From JBBIRM01 sp037441765 (GTDB taxonomy: Bacteria > Desulfobacterota > BSN033 > UBA1163), in NCBI GenBank assembly GCA_037441765.1, contig JBBIRM010000054.1, positions 1-16,206 on the forward strand: a stretch of 16,206 bases of DNA, given 5' to 3'. The position numbers and the translations under genes are program-made. Shown here in pieces: positions 1 to 6,897 of the stretch (its first letter is position 1; every line of letters starts with the position of its first letter). Under the pieces are notes generated by a model. It ran no database searches, had not been told where the DNA came from, and worked only from the letters and a program-made list of their open reading frames with translations.

Positions 1-30
1 TAATTCGAAATAAGAAATGAAAACAAATGC

Positions 31-103
31 GGCAAGGGACAAGCCCTTGCCCTACATTTGAGATTCGTTTAATTTCTCGTAGGGTAAGCCCTTGTGGCTT
101 GCC
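31..103. repeat. Doublet of REP-like hairpins (module A, copy 1)
   Basis: Two short hairpins lie back to back. The first has arms GGCAAGGG (31-38) and CCCTTGCC (44-51) around the loop ACAAG. The second has arms GGTAAGCC (83-90) and GGCTTGCC (96-103) around the loop CTTGT, with one G-T pair. Both are edged by a TAGGG/CCCTA signature. The same doublet is present in inverted orientation at 6634-6706, so this is a dispersed repeat. The paired-hairpin layout resembles REP/BIME elements mobilised by REP-associated transposases; that link is inferred from the remnant at 307-510. Confidence 0.75.
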
Positions 104-114
104 GAACCCTTATT

Positions 115-148
115 AAGATGTCATTTATTTAATGCTCCCATTATTAAC
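115..148 (-). repeat. Dispersed 34-bp motif (module B, copy 1)
   Basis: Read on the minus strand, this stretch matches 6765-6798 of the plus strand at about 30 of 34 positions, including a shared AAATAAATGACATCTT. It sits directly beside module A, as copy 2 also does. A weaker version lies at 10114-10138. It does not read as protein in any frame, so I treat it as a non-coding repeat. Confidence 0.6.
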
Positions 149-183
149 TTCTTAGTGCCGCATTCGAAGGTTTTGGAACCCCA

Positions 184-222
184 CCTCCCCAGTCTTTCAA
201 GGACTTTTTCAGAAGTCTCTCT
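184..222 (+). repeat. Dispersed motif with core GACTTTTTCAGA (copy 1)
   Basis: This stretch shares a CTCCCC start, a TCTTTC block, the core GACTTTTTCAGA and a GTCTC end with 14987-15025, upstream of the threonine aldolase. Only a few positions differ. A shorter relative, CTTTTTCAGAGATC, is at 6731-6744. The function is unknown. Confidence 0.5.
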
Positions 223-239
223 TAAAACCCCAAAAATTA

Positions 240-529
240 GGGACGTTGTTGAAAATATCCACTTTACAAAGGGAGGCGGCCAGAGCTTTCGAGTGATAAA
301 CTGGTCATGACTCTTGGGAGATGGTCTCATGTCCTCTCCATGAAAGAGCGTAAATATAGGCCTCTCCATGAGCCCCGTATAGTGGGGAGAGATGAATTTG
401 TCAATCGTATCTTAAAAAAGGGAGATAAAAGATTACGAAGACAGGTTCAGGTAGGGGATAGGAAGAGATGCAAAGCCATCAAACACTACGAATCAAATAT
501 ATTAAAGTGAATATTTTCAACAACGTCCC
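240..529. mobile_element. Remnant transposable element bounded by 27-bp inverted repeats
   Basis: Bases 240-266 and 503-529 are inverted copies of one another with a single mismatch (26 of 27). A shared AATTTTTG just outside each end suggests the similarity continues past a small gap. The 236 bp between them carry a fragment resembling the C-terminal part of a REP-associated tyrosine transposase. The most economical reading is a short, internally deleted element. The right repeat overlaps the last codons of ogg and contains its stop codon. I see no target-site duplication. Confidence 0.5.
307..510 (+). pseudogene. C-terminal fragment of a REP-associated (Y1/IS200-like) transposase
   Basis: The open frame is 67 codons long. 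Residues 21-46 (HEPRIVGRDEFVNRIL, then KKGDKRLRRQ) resemble the region after the catalytic domain of REP-associated tyrosine transposases, which often reads like ERILGSGDFVEQVL followed by an E/K-rich helix ending in RRQ. The catalytic Y1 domain, with its HUH motif and tyrosine, is missing upstream, so the product cannot be active. The frame ends with a TGA at 508-510 inside the right inverted repeat of the surrounding element. Nearby REP-like hairpins fit the association known for these transposases. The match is by eye and covers only about 30 residues, so a chance resemblance is possible. Confidence 0.42.
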
Positions 530-1350
530 AGTGCTTCGAATTTTTGTTTTCTCCAGAAGTGGTAAAGGTAAAGTTGAGCATAACCCGCATAAGGGCCAAA
601 GTGGTTGTAAACAAACTTCTCAATTTCACTCTCCCCTACCCTTTTGCCTTTAAAATAGAACTGTTGCAACCCCTTTTTGATCCAGGTGTCAATGGGGAAG
701 GATTCCAAAAAATCGAGGGAATAGAGAAGAACACAATCTGCTATCTTTTTGCCAACACCTGAATGACTAATGAGGTTCCGCCTTGCCTCCTGATAAGGTA
801 AATCTTTTAATGATAGAAGTTTATTTCGATCTATAGATTTGCCAGCCTCTATTAGATAATTTTTCCTGAACCCCGCCCCTATTGATTCGAGCAGACCGCA
901 ATCTCTTAACCTATTAGATTCTGGAAATTCGTAACCGATAAAGTTACGAAATTTGATCTTTTTGCCTGATTTTTGACAGAGAAGTTCAACGATGGTTCGG
1001 ATGTGAGTAATATTTTTAGCCGAAGAACAGAGAAAAGAGAGAAGACACTCCCATGGGTCCTGACGGATCAATCTCATTCCTGAATATTTCAAAATGGCCT
1101 GGTGGATGATATGATCACGGTCTATCTCTTTGAGAATATGCGAGAGGTCTTCTTCCAATCTTAGGAATTGGATGAGAAACTCTCTTTCGATACCCTCATA
1201 GAAAAGTTGGTCGCCTTTCTGGGAAAGAATAAATATTTTACCATGAGATTGAATCAGGTAGGAGTCTTCAACTTTAGTAAACCTGAAGAATTGCCCTGAT
1301 TCTAAGGTATCTTTTAGTGAAAAGGGCCAAAGTCTTATAGATCCACTCAT
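517..1350 (-). CDS. ogg: 8-oxoguanine DNA glycosylase / AP lyase, OGG1 type
   Basis: This 277-residue protein removes 8-oxoguanine from DNA and is expected to nick the resulting abasic site. The HhH-GPD signature is clear: SGVGKKIADC at 197-206, with K202 in the place of the OGG1 catalytic lysine, then FPID with D221 as the catalytic aspartate. The stretch QDPWECLLSFLCSSAKNI (98-115) matches the human OGG1 region QDPxECLxSFICSSNNNI, and IGAGFRKNYL matches the following conserved loop. No iron-sulfur cysteine cluster is present, unlike MutY or Nth. The ATG overlaps the stop of the M16 peptidase gene (ATGA), so the two are cotranscribed and probably translationally coupled. The last residues (about FEALGRC) and the TGA lie in an inverted repeat of an adjacent element, so the C-terminal tail may be recently acquired. 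Confidence 0.9.
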   Translation of the reverse strand: MSGSIRLWPFSLKDTLESGQFFRFTKVEDSYLIQSHGKIFILSQKGDQLFYEGIEREFLIQFLRLEEDLSHILKEIDRDHIIHQAILKYSGMRLIRQDPWECLLSFLCSSAKNITHIRTIVELLCQKSGKKIKFRNFIGYEFPESNRLRDCGLLESIGAGFRKNYLIEAGKSIDRNKLLSLKDLPYQEARRNLISHSGVGKKIADCVLLYSLDFLESFPIDTWIKKGLQQFYFKGKRVGESEIEKFVYNHFGPYAGYAQLYLYHFWRKQKFEALGRC

Positions 1351-3995
1351 TCCTTCTTTTCTTCAGGAGGACGAACGATGGCAAGGGTATAGGCATCTAA
1401 CTGGAAGTATTCTCTCGCTACACGGTCTACATCCTCCTTTTTTACCTTCTGAATGTTTTGTGAATAATGCTCATAATGATCAAAACCAATTCCATAGAGT
1501 TCGTCAAGAGAGATGAGGTTGGCTTGAGATCCATTTGTTTGAAGACCGATTTCAAAATTTCCAATGAGATATCTCTTCGCCCTTTCAACTTCATCCTCAG
1601 TAAGCCCCTCCTCTTTTACCTTTTTCAACTCCCTTAAAACACTTTCAATCGCACGATTAAGTTTGTTAGGATGAGTCCCCATATATACCGCAATGTATCC
1701 GCGATCAAGATTTGGGCTCGCCATAAAGGCCAGGGCATAAGCCAGACTCTCCCTATCCCTGAGTTCAAAGAAAAGCCTTCCACCCTGACCTGAAAGGGCT
1801 GCATCGAGAACCTCTAAGGCATAGCGATCCTTATCCTTCAAGGCCAAACCAGGAAATCCCAAGACAAAATGGGCCTGCTCTTTCTTTTTAAACACTTCCT
1901 TTTTCTTGATCTCTTTGGGGAAGGATTCAATAGAAATCTGAGGGGGAAGGAAGCCTTTCGATGGAAGCCCTCCAAACTCCTTTTTTACAAGAGAAAGTAC
2001 TTGACTCAAATTAACATCCCCCACAATAGTTAATACCATATTTTCAGGAACAACAGCCTTCTGATAATACTCCTTTAGGTCCTTCTGAGTTATTTTTGAA
2101 ATCGATTCTTCTGTTCCAAGGGGATCCATTCGGTAGGGATGTCTTTCATATAGGGTGTTACGAAATAGTTTAAAGACCATTTTACCGAGATCATCCTCTT
2201 GCTGGCGAATGGAGGCAAGAAGCAGTCGTCTCCTCTTCTCCATCTCTTCTTTATCAAAAGAAGGTTCCTTAAGGACCTCAGCAAAAAGAGAAAAGCCCTC
2301 CTCAAAATGGTGGCTAAGAAATGTGAAGGTTAGACCAAAACTATTATATCCAGAGAATCCGTTCAAAACTCCTGCCATCCTCTCCACCTTTTTGGCAATC
2401 TCAAGAGCGCTTTGCCTCGATGTTCCTTTTGTAATCATGGTGGCCATAAAATTGTAAATCCCGTTTATCTCTTCATTTTCGAACCGAACCCCCCCTAAGA
2501 AGGAGGCCTGAAGGGTGACAATTGGGAGATGGTGATTCTCTTTCACCAAAAGACGAATCCCATTTTCGAGAATGATTCGATGGACCTTTGAAGCCTCTTT
2601 TTCCTTTTTCTCAAGTGGTTCTAAAGCCCTCCTCACAGCAATTTCTTTGAGACAAAGATTTTTAAAAAAATCCTCCTTTTCTTGAGGGACAAGAAGACTA
2701 ATTACCATCCGCGAAGGATTAAGATATTTTTTTATTACCCTTATTAAGTCTTCGCTCTGAAGGAGATGGACCCTCCTTAAATACTCCTTTTCAAATTCCA
2801 TTTCCCCTGCGACCATCTCATAATACCCTATCTTTCTTGCCTGACCCTGAACAGTTTGACGTGCAAAAATGAGCCCGCTTTCTATATTGACTTTGACCCG
2901 GTGAAGTTCCTCTGAGGAAAATCCTTCCTTTTCTAAATGGCTGATTTCCTCGAGAACAGCCCTTATTGTTTCCACCACCTTTTCAGGAGAAAGTGTTGCC
3001 TCTATGAAGAATCCTCCTGGGTCTTTTGGAGTATAAGAAGATGCTGAAATGGAATTGACCAACCCCTTTTCCAATTTGACCCTCTGAACCAGATAGGAAG
3101 CCTCTCCTCCCCCAAGTATATGAGAAAGGGCATCAAGAGCAGGAGTATCTTCATGAAGGATGGAGGTTGCTGGGAAGACAAGATGAAGGTATGTGTCTTT
3201 AAAATTCCCCGAAGATATCTGAACCCTTACTTCTTTAAGGTCTGGTTCCTTTAACCTTTCAGGGACTTCCTCCTTCTGAGATTTAAATCCTCGAAAGGCT
3301 TCTTTGATCCGCTCCTCCATTTCCCGAATTTCGAAGTCTCCAGTTGCTACAAGAATGATTCGACTAGGAATATACCAACGCTTAAAAAAGGTAACCATCT
3401 GGTCGCGAGTGATCGAACGAACCGTATTCTCATATCCAATAATCGGCCTCCGATATGGATGTTGTTGGAAAAGAGTGCCCATACTCTGTTTAAAAAGCCT
3501 GCGATCTGGATCATCCTCTCCCATCCGAATCTCTTCCAGGATAACCTCCCTTTCCCTTTCCAATTCTTGGGGATCGAATGTAGAGTTTTGAATAGCATCG
3601 CTCAGAATGTCAAGTGCGATCGGTGCATAACGGCTCGCAATTGTAATATAAAAGACTGTTTGGTCATAAGAAGTGTAGGCATTGATATAACCTCCCAACG
3701 ATTCGATCTCCCTTGCCATCTCCCGAACCTTGCGCCTTTTGGTCCCTTTAAATATCATGTGCTCAATAAAGTGACACATCCCTGCTTCTTCATCCTTTTC
3801 ATCTGCACTTCCCACATTAACCCAAACCTGGAGAGATACAACAGGGGCATTACGATTCTCCTGAAGGATGACTCGCATCCCATTTTCCATAGAGAATCTT
3901 CGAAGCCCATCCTCCGAAAAGGAATATTTCCCCTCTAAAAGAGAAAGGATGGCTAAACTGAAAAAGAGGATTATAAAAAGGCGATAGCGCTTCAT
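1347..3995 (-). CDS. Exported two-domain M16 (pitrilysin/processing-peptidase-like) zinc peptidase
   Basis: I place the start at the second ATG (3995, 882 residues): GGGAGGAA at 4001-4008 is a good ribosome-binding site for it, whereas the ATG at 4010 overlaps that site. An N-terminal basic-hydrophobic stretch (MKRYRLFIILFFSLAIL) is a signal peptide or anchor, so the enzyme acts in the periplasm. The first half has the inverted zinc motif HFIEH (H75, E78, H79) and the downstream glutamate near 155 in VILEEI. The second half, from about residue 470, repeats the fold (LENGIRLLVKEN, later GGRLFFELRDRESLAYAL), but the zinc motif has become NFMAT, losing all three key residues. This is a fused version of the active/inactive heterodimer known for M16B proteases. 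The substrate is unknown. It heads a two-gene unit with ogg. Confidence 0.92.
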   Translation of the reverse strand: MKRYRLFIILFFSLAILSLLEGKYSFSEDGLRRFSMENGMRVILQENRNAPVVSLQVWVNVGSADEKDEEAGMCHFIEHMIFKGTKRRKVREMAREIESLGGYINAYTSYDQTVFYITIASRYAPIALDILSDAIQNSTFDPQELEREREVILEEIRMGEDDPDRRLFKQSMGTLFQQHPYRRPIIGYENTVRSITRDQMVTFFKRWYIPSRIILVATGDFEIREMEERIKEAFRGFKSQKEEVPERLKEPDLKEVRVQISSGNFKDTYLHLVFPATSILHEDTPALDALSHILGGGEASYLVQRVKLEKGLVNSISASSYTPKDPGGFFIEATLSPEKVVETIRAVLEEISHLEKEGFSSEELHRVKVNIESGLIFARQTVQGQARKIGYYEMVAGEMEFEKEYLRRVHLLQSEDLIRVIKKYLNPSRMVISLLVPQEKEDFFKNLCLKEIAVRRALEPLEKKEKEASKVHRIILENGIRLLVKENHHLPIVTLQASFLGGVRFENEEINGIYNFMATMITKGTSRQSALEIAKKVERMAGVLNGFSGYNSFGLTFTFLSHHFEEGFSLFAEVLKEPSFDKEEMEKRRRLLLASIRQQEDDLGKMVFKLFRNTLYERHPYRMDPLGTEESISKITQKDLKEYYQKAVVPENMVLTIVGDVNLSQVLSLVKKEFGGLPSKGFLPPQISIESFPKEIKKKEVFKKKEQAHFVLGFPGLALKDKDRYALEVLDAALSGQGGRLFFELRDRESLAYALAFMASPNLDRGYIAVYMGTHPNKLNRAIESVLRELKKVKEEGLTEDEVERAKRYLIGNFEIGLQTNGSQANLISLDELYGIGFDHYEHYSQNIQKVKKEDVDRVAREYFQLDAYTLAIVRPPEEKKE

Positions 3996-4017
3996 GGTAT
4001 TTCCTCCCATTAACTAA

Positions 4018-4046
4018 ATTATAAGGGAGTGATTTAAAAAAACAAA
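4018..4046 (-). promoter_or_regulatory. Possible promoter of the M16 peptidase-ogg unit
   Basis: A perfect TATAAT (4018-4023, minus strand) lies 22 bp upstream of the chosen start, with a poor -35 (TTTGTT, 4041-4046) 17 bp further up. The -35 lies in the T-tract of the iorAB terminator. The transcript would have a leader of about 15 nt that begins at the ribosome-binding site. Confidence 0.4.
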
Positions 4047-4077
4047 GGGCGAATCCCATAACCTTAGGGATTCGCCC
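4036..4077 (-). terminator. Rho-independent terminator of iorAB
   Basis: A perfect 11-bp stem (GGGCGAATCCC, 4047-4057, with 4067-4077) closes a 9-nt loop. Read on the minus strand it is followed by TTTG and then seven T. It lies 44 bp past the iorB stop codon and separates that operon from the M16 peptidase gene. Confidence 0.85.
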
Positions 4078-4120
4078 CCTATTTACAAAAGGGAGGGTCC
4101 ATTTTTTTCAAAAAGTTACC

Positions 4121-4708
4121 TCAGGAGATGGCTCCCCTTCCTGCCCTAAAGGCCCTGAGGTTAAGTTCGTGGATCCGAGGAGGAAGATGGTTCAGAAGAT
4201 TCCTTTCCCAGACTTCTTCAGAGATATCAAAGATCTTCGAGAAGGCTCCCAGGATGACCACATTTGTGGCCCTTGAATCTCCACACTGAATTGCCAGATC
4301 TAAACCATCAACGGTGTAAACACGACCATTAAAGAATTTCTTAAAGACCCCCACAATATCTTCTGGATACTTCATCTTTCCGAGATTGACAGCAGGTGGA
4401 TAGATTTCCTGAAGATTAAGAAGAACCTTCCCTTCCTTCTTAAGCCAATTGATGTATCTCAGCCCTTCGAGAAGCTCTAATGAGACCAGATAATCCACAT
4501 CTCCAAATTTTATAAGGGGAGAATAAACCTTCTTCCCGAATCGGAAATGTGTCGTCACATCTCCTCCCCGCTGAGCCATCCCATGAACCTCGCTCTTTTT
4601 TACATCATAACCCATCTCATGAAAGACTGAACAGAGGACATCACTTGCCAGTATGGTCCCCTGCCCTCCCACTCCTGAAAGCATCACGTTGATTACCCTT
4701 TCTTCCAT
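4121..4708 (-). CDS. iorB: Indolepyruvate:ferredoxin oxidoreductase, beta subunit
   Basis: This is the small subunit of the enzyme that oxidatively decarboxylates aryl pyruvates to aryl-acetyl-CoA with ferredoxin as electron acceptor. The 195-residue product has the pyruvate-oxidoreductase gamma-type fold: GVGGQGTILASDVL near the N-terminus and KKSEVHGMAQRGGDVTTHFRFG, which is typical of IorB. I chose the ATG at 4708 (MEERVINVML) because GGAG lies 8-11 nt upstream and it gives the family's usual length. A longer frame open to 4777 would overlap iorA by 56 bp and add an unconserved tail. The gap to the iorA stop is 13 nt, so the two are coupled in one operon, ended by the terminator at 4036-4077. 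Confidence 0.93.
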   Translation of the reverse strand: MEERVINVMLSGVGGQGTILASDVLCSVFHEMGYDVKKSEVHGMAQRGGDVTTHFRFGKKVYSPLIKFGDVDYLVSLELLEGLRYINWLKKEGKVLLNLQEIYPPAVNLGKMKYPEDIVGVFKKFFNGRVYTVDGLDLAIQCGDSRATNVVILGAFSKIFDISEEVWERNLLNHLPPRIHELNLRAFRAGRGAIS

Positions 4709-4721
4709 CCTATCTTCTCCT

Positions 4722-6536
4722 TCATCCCTCTCCAGGAACGATCGCTTCAAACTTACAGATCTGACTACAAAGGCCACAACCTGGACATTGTAATCGGTTT
4801 ATATCCACCACACCCTTTCGTTTATGGCCGTCCTGGGACATTGTCTCCCACTGAGAAACCTCCCTCCAACTGATTGCTGGACAGCCTGCTTCAAGACAGA
4901 GCCCACATCCCCTGCATTTTTCTGTTAAAACCATATAGAAAGGGTGCTCAAATTTTCTTTTCACCCTCCGATGAAGCATACAGGGTGAGTTGGTTGTAAT
5001 GATCACCGAAGGCTCATCCCTCTCAACCTCCTCTTTAATCACCTCCATGGTTTCTTGAATTTTGTATGGGTCAACCTTACGCACATGCTTTACTCCCAAT
5101 GCCCTGACCAATTCTTCATAGTCAATTTGATGGGTGGGCTCGCCTGTGGCTGTAAAACCAGTACCAGGATGTTCTTGAAGTCCTGTCATCCCTGTCGTCT
5201 GGTTGTCAAGAATGATCGTAGTTGAGTTTCCCTTGTTATATACAATATCCATCAAAGGTGGAATTCCTGCATGAAGAAAGGTGGAATCTCCAATGACCGC
5301 ACAACATTTTCCAAGTCCTTCCTTTCCGAGGGCCTTCATTGCCCCAAAAGCTCCTCCAACCCCGGCGCCCATGCAGATAGTGGAATGGATAGCATTGAGT
5401 GGTGGGGCTGTGGCCAGGGTATAACAACCTATGTCTCCAAAAGTGAAGAGCCCCAATTTCTTGATTGCATAGAATAGGGCCCGGTGAGAGCATCCTGAAC
5501 AGAGGTTGGGGGGCCTTGCTGGGAGCTCCGATGTATTTACCCTTTCTTTTGGGGGCCTGTAATTTCTCCCTTTTATGGCCTTTTCAACCACTTCAGGAGA
5601 AAGTTCATAATGGTTTGGAATCACATCCTTTCCATGGGTAACCTTTATTCCCATTGCTCTGATTTCCGTCTCTAAGAATGGGTCAAGTTCTTCAACAATG
5701 ATGATCTTCTTAACCTTTTTAGAAAATTCAGAGATTGTCTTTTTAGGAAGAGGCCAGACCATCCCCAATTTTAAGTAAGAGTATTGAGGAAAAACCTCTT
5801 TCGTATAGTTATAGCAGACCCCACTTGTAATCACCCCGATCTTTGGATCATTTATCTCAATTACATTATGTTTAAATTCATTGGCAAACTCTTCAAGCCT
5901 TTTCATCCTTTCCTCAACAAATTTCCGCCTTATCCTCACATAGATGGGAACCATAGTATACTTGGGAGACTCTTTCTTTTCGAGCCCCAGAGGGATGGGC
6001 GATTCTATCCGCTCTCCAAACTCAACTGGCGAGAAGGAATGGGCAACTCGAGTTTCTGTCCTCACCAAGATGGGAGTATCAAACTGTTCACTTAGCTCAA
6101 AGGCCAGTTTGGTAAATTCTTTACATTCTTGCGAGTCGCAAGGTTCGAGCATGGGAACCTTTCCAAATCTTGCCCAGTGACGACTATCCTGTTCGTTTTG
6201 TGAACTGTGAGAGTAAGGGTCATCGGCCACAACGATTACCAATCCCCCTTTTACCCCTGTATAAGAAACTGTCATAAAAGGATCTGAGGCCACATTTAGT
6301 CCAACATGCTTCATAGATGCCATGGCTCTTGCGCCAGCAAATGATGCCCCAATGGCTACTTCGAGAGCCACTTTTTCATTGGGAGACCATTCTGTTAAGA
6401 TATATTCATTATACTCTTGGGAGAGAGTTGTAAGGATTTCACTACTCGGAGTTCCAGGATAGGCGGCTGCGATTTTTACCCCTGCCTCATAGGCTCCCCT
6501 TGCAATCGCTTCATTTCCACTCAAAATTTTTCTCAT
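4722..6536 (-). CDS. iorA: Indolepyruvate:ferredoxin oxidoreductase, alpha subunit
   Basis: This is the catalytic subunit that binds thiamine diphosphate and two [4Fe-4S] clusters. The 604 residues begin with the pyruvate-oxidoreductase N domain (ILSGNEAIARGAYEAGV, AAAYPGTPSSEI). CSGC stands at 346-349. The thiamine-diphosphate motif runs from GDS (416-418) to DN (444-445), followed by QTTGMTG. The C-terminal ferredoxin domain has cysteines 541/544/547/552 and 584/587/590/594, a complete set for two clusters. Length and order match IorA of archaea and anaerobic bacteria. Substrates are indolepyruvate, phenylpyruvate or hydroxyphenylpyruvate from aromatic amino acids; the direction in this cell cannot be told. 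The ATG follows GAGGTAATTT. Confidence 0.96.
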   Translation of the reverse strand: MRKILSGNEAIARGAYEAGVKIAAAYPGTPSSEILTTLSQEYNEYILTEWSPNEKVALEVAIGASFAGARAMASMKHVGLNVASDPFMTVSYTGVKGGLVIVVADDPYSHSSQNEQDSRHWARFGKVPMLEPCDSQECKEFTKLAFELSEQFDTPILVRTETRVAHSFSPVEFGERIESPIPLGLEKKESPKYTMVPIYVRIRRKFVEERMKRLEEFANEFKHNVIEINDPKIGVITSGVCYNYTKEVFPQYSYLKLGMVWPLPKKTISEFSKKVKKIIIVEELDPFLETEIRAMGIKVTHGKDVIPNHYELSPEVVEKAIKGRNYRPPKERVNTSELPARPPNLCSGCSHRALFYAIKKLGLFTFGDIGCYTLATAPPLNAIHSTICMGAGVGGAFGAMKALGKEGLGKCCAVIGDSTFLHAGIPPLMDIVYNKGNSTTIILDNQTTGMTGLQEHPGTGFTATGEPTHQIDYEELVRALGVKHVRKVDPYKIQETMEVIKEEVERDEPSVIITTNSPCMLHRRVKRKFEHPFYMVLTEKCRGCGLCLEAGCPAISWREVSQWETMSQDGHKRKGVVDINRLQCPGCGLCSQICKFEAIVPGEG

Positions 6537-6583
6537 AAATTACCTCTTTTTGTCATATAAAATAATTTGTTATTTTTATCACA

Positions 6584-6611
6584 AATATAAGATACTTAAA
6601 ATTTTTGTCAA
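6584..6611 (-). promoter_or_regulatory. Sigma-70 type promoter of iorAB
   Basis: On the minus strand a perfect TTGACA (6606-6611) is followed after 16 bp by TATATT (6584-6589), about 48 bp upstream of the iorA ATG. It is the only convincing promoter in this gap and sits just before the repeat block. Confidence 0.65.
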
Positions 6612-6633
6612 GAAAGAAAATAGAAGAGGGTTC

Positions 6634-6706
6634 GGCAAGCCACAAGGGCTTGCCCTACGAGAAATTGAACGAATCTAAAACGTAGGACAAGGGCTTGTCC
6701 CTTGCC
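6634..6706. repeat. Doublet of REP-like hairpins (module A, copy 2, inverted)
   Basis: This is the inverted copy of the doublet at 31-103. One hairpin has arms GGCAAGCC (6634-6641) and GGCTTGCC (6647-6654) around ACAAG. The other pairs CAAGGG (6688-6693) with CCCTTG (6699-6704) around CTTGT. The linker between hairpins (GAGAAATT, GAATCT) is conserved too, so the two copies share about 90 bp. Confidence 0.75.
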
Positions 6707-6764
6707 ACATTTGTTTTCTTGTTTTAAATACTTTTTCAGAGATCTTGGTTATCTCTCGAGCGAT

Positions 6765-6798
6765 GTTATTAATGGGGGCATAAAATAAATGACATCTT
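6765..6798 (+). repeat. Dispersed 34-bp motif (module B, copy 2)
   Basis: This is the counterpart of 115-148 on the other strand. It is preceded at 6731-6744 by CTTTTTCAGAGATC, a piece of another repeat seen at 201-219 and 15006-15020. Relative to copy 1, modules A and B keep the same mutual orientation but in the opposite order. Confidence 0.6.
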
Positions 6799-6808
6799 CC
6801 AGTCTGAA

Positions 6809-6863
6809 CCCCCTCACCCTAACCCTCTCCCCAAGCGTTGGGGAGAGGGTTAGGGTGAGGGGG
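6809..6863. repeat. Perfect 55-bp palindrome, telomere-like in sequence
   Basis: The left arm runs 6809-6834 and the right arm 6838-6863. They form a perfect 26-bp stem with a 3-nt loop (GCG). The arm contains CCCTCACCCTAACCCTCTCC. No T-tract follows on either strand, so it is not a standard terminator, although it could stop or stabilise the selB-TPR message ending at 6898. From memory, similar palindromes occur in many copies in unrelated bacterial genomes; I could not search. Confidence 0.85.
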
Positions 6864-6897
6864 ATAATTGTAAAGGATTAATTGCTCAGAGTAATAA

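Noticed and set aside
3459..3938. Open frame of 159 codons on the plus strand
   Set aside because: It is antisense to the zinc-binding half of the M16 peptidase, whose motifs are unambiguous. The frame is a shadow.
4709..4777. Upstream extension of iorB (MAFVVRSVSLKRSF...)
   Set aside because: It would overlap iorA and adds residues not seen in IorB. The ATG at 4708 has a proper ribosome-binding site.
6809..6863. Intrinsic terminator for the selB-TPR unit
   Set aside because: The stem is long and perfect, but no run of T follows it on the minus strand, so it is listed as a repeat.
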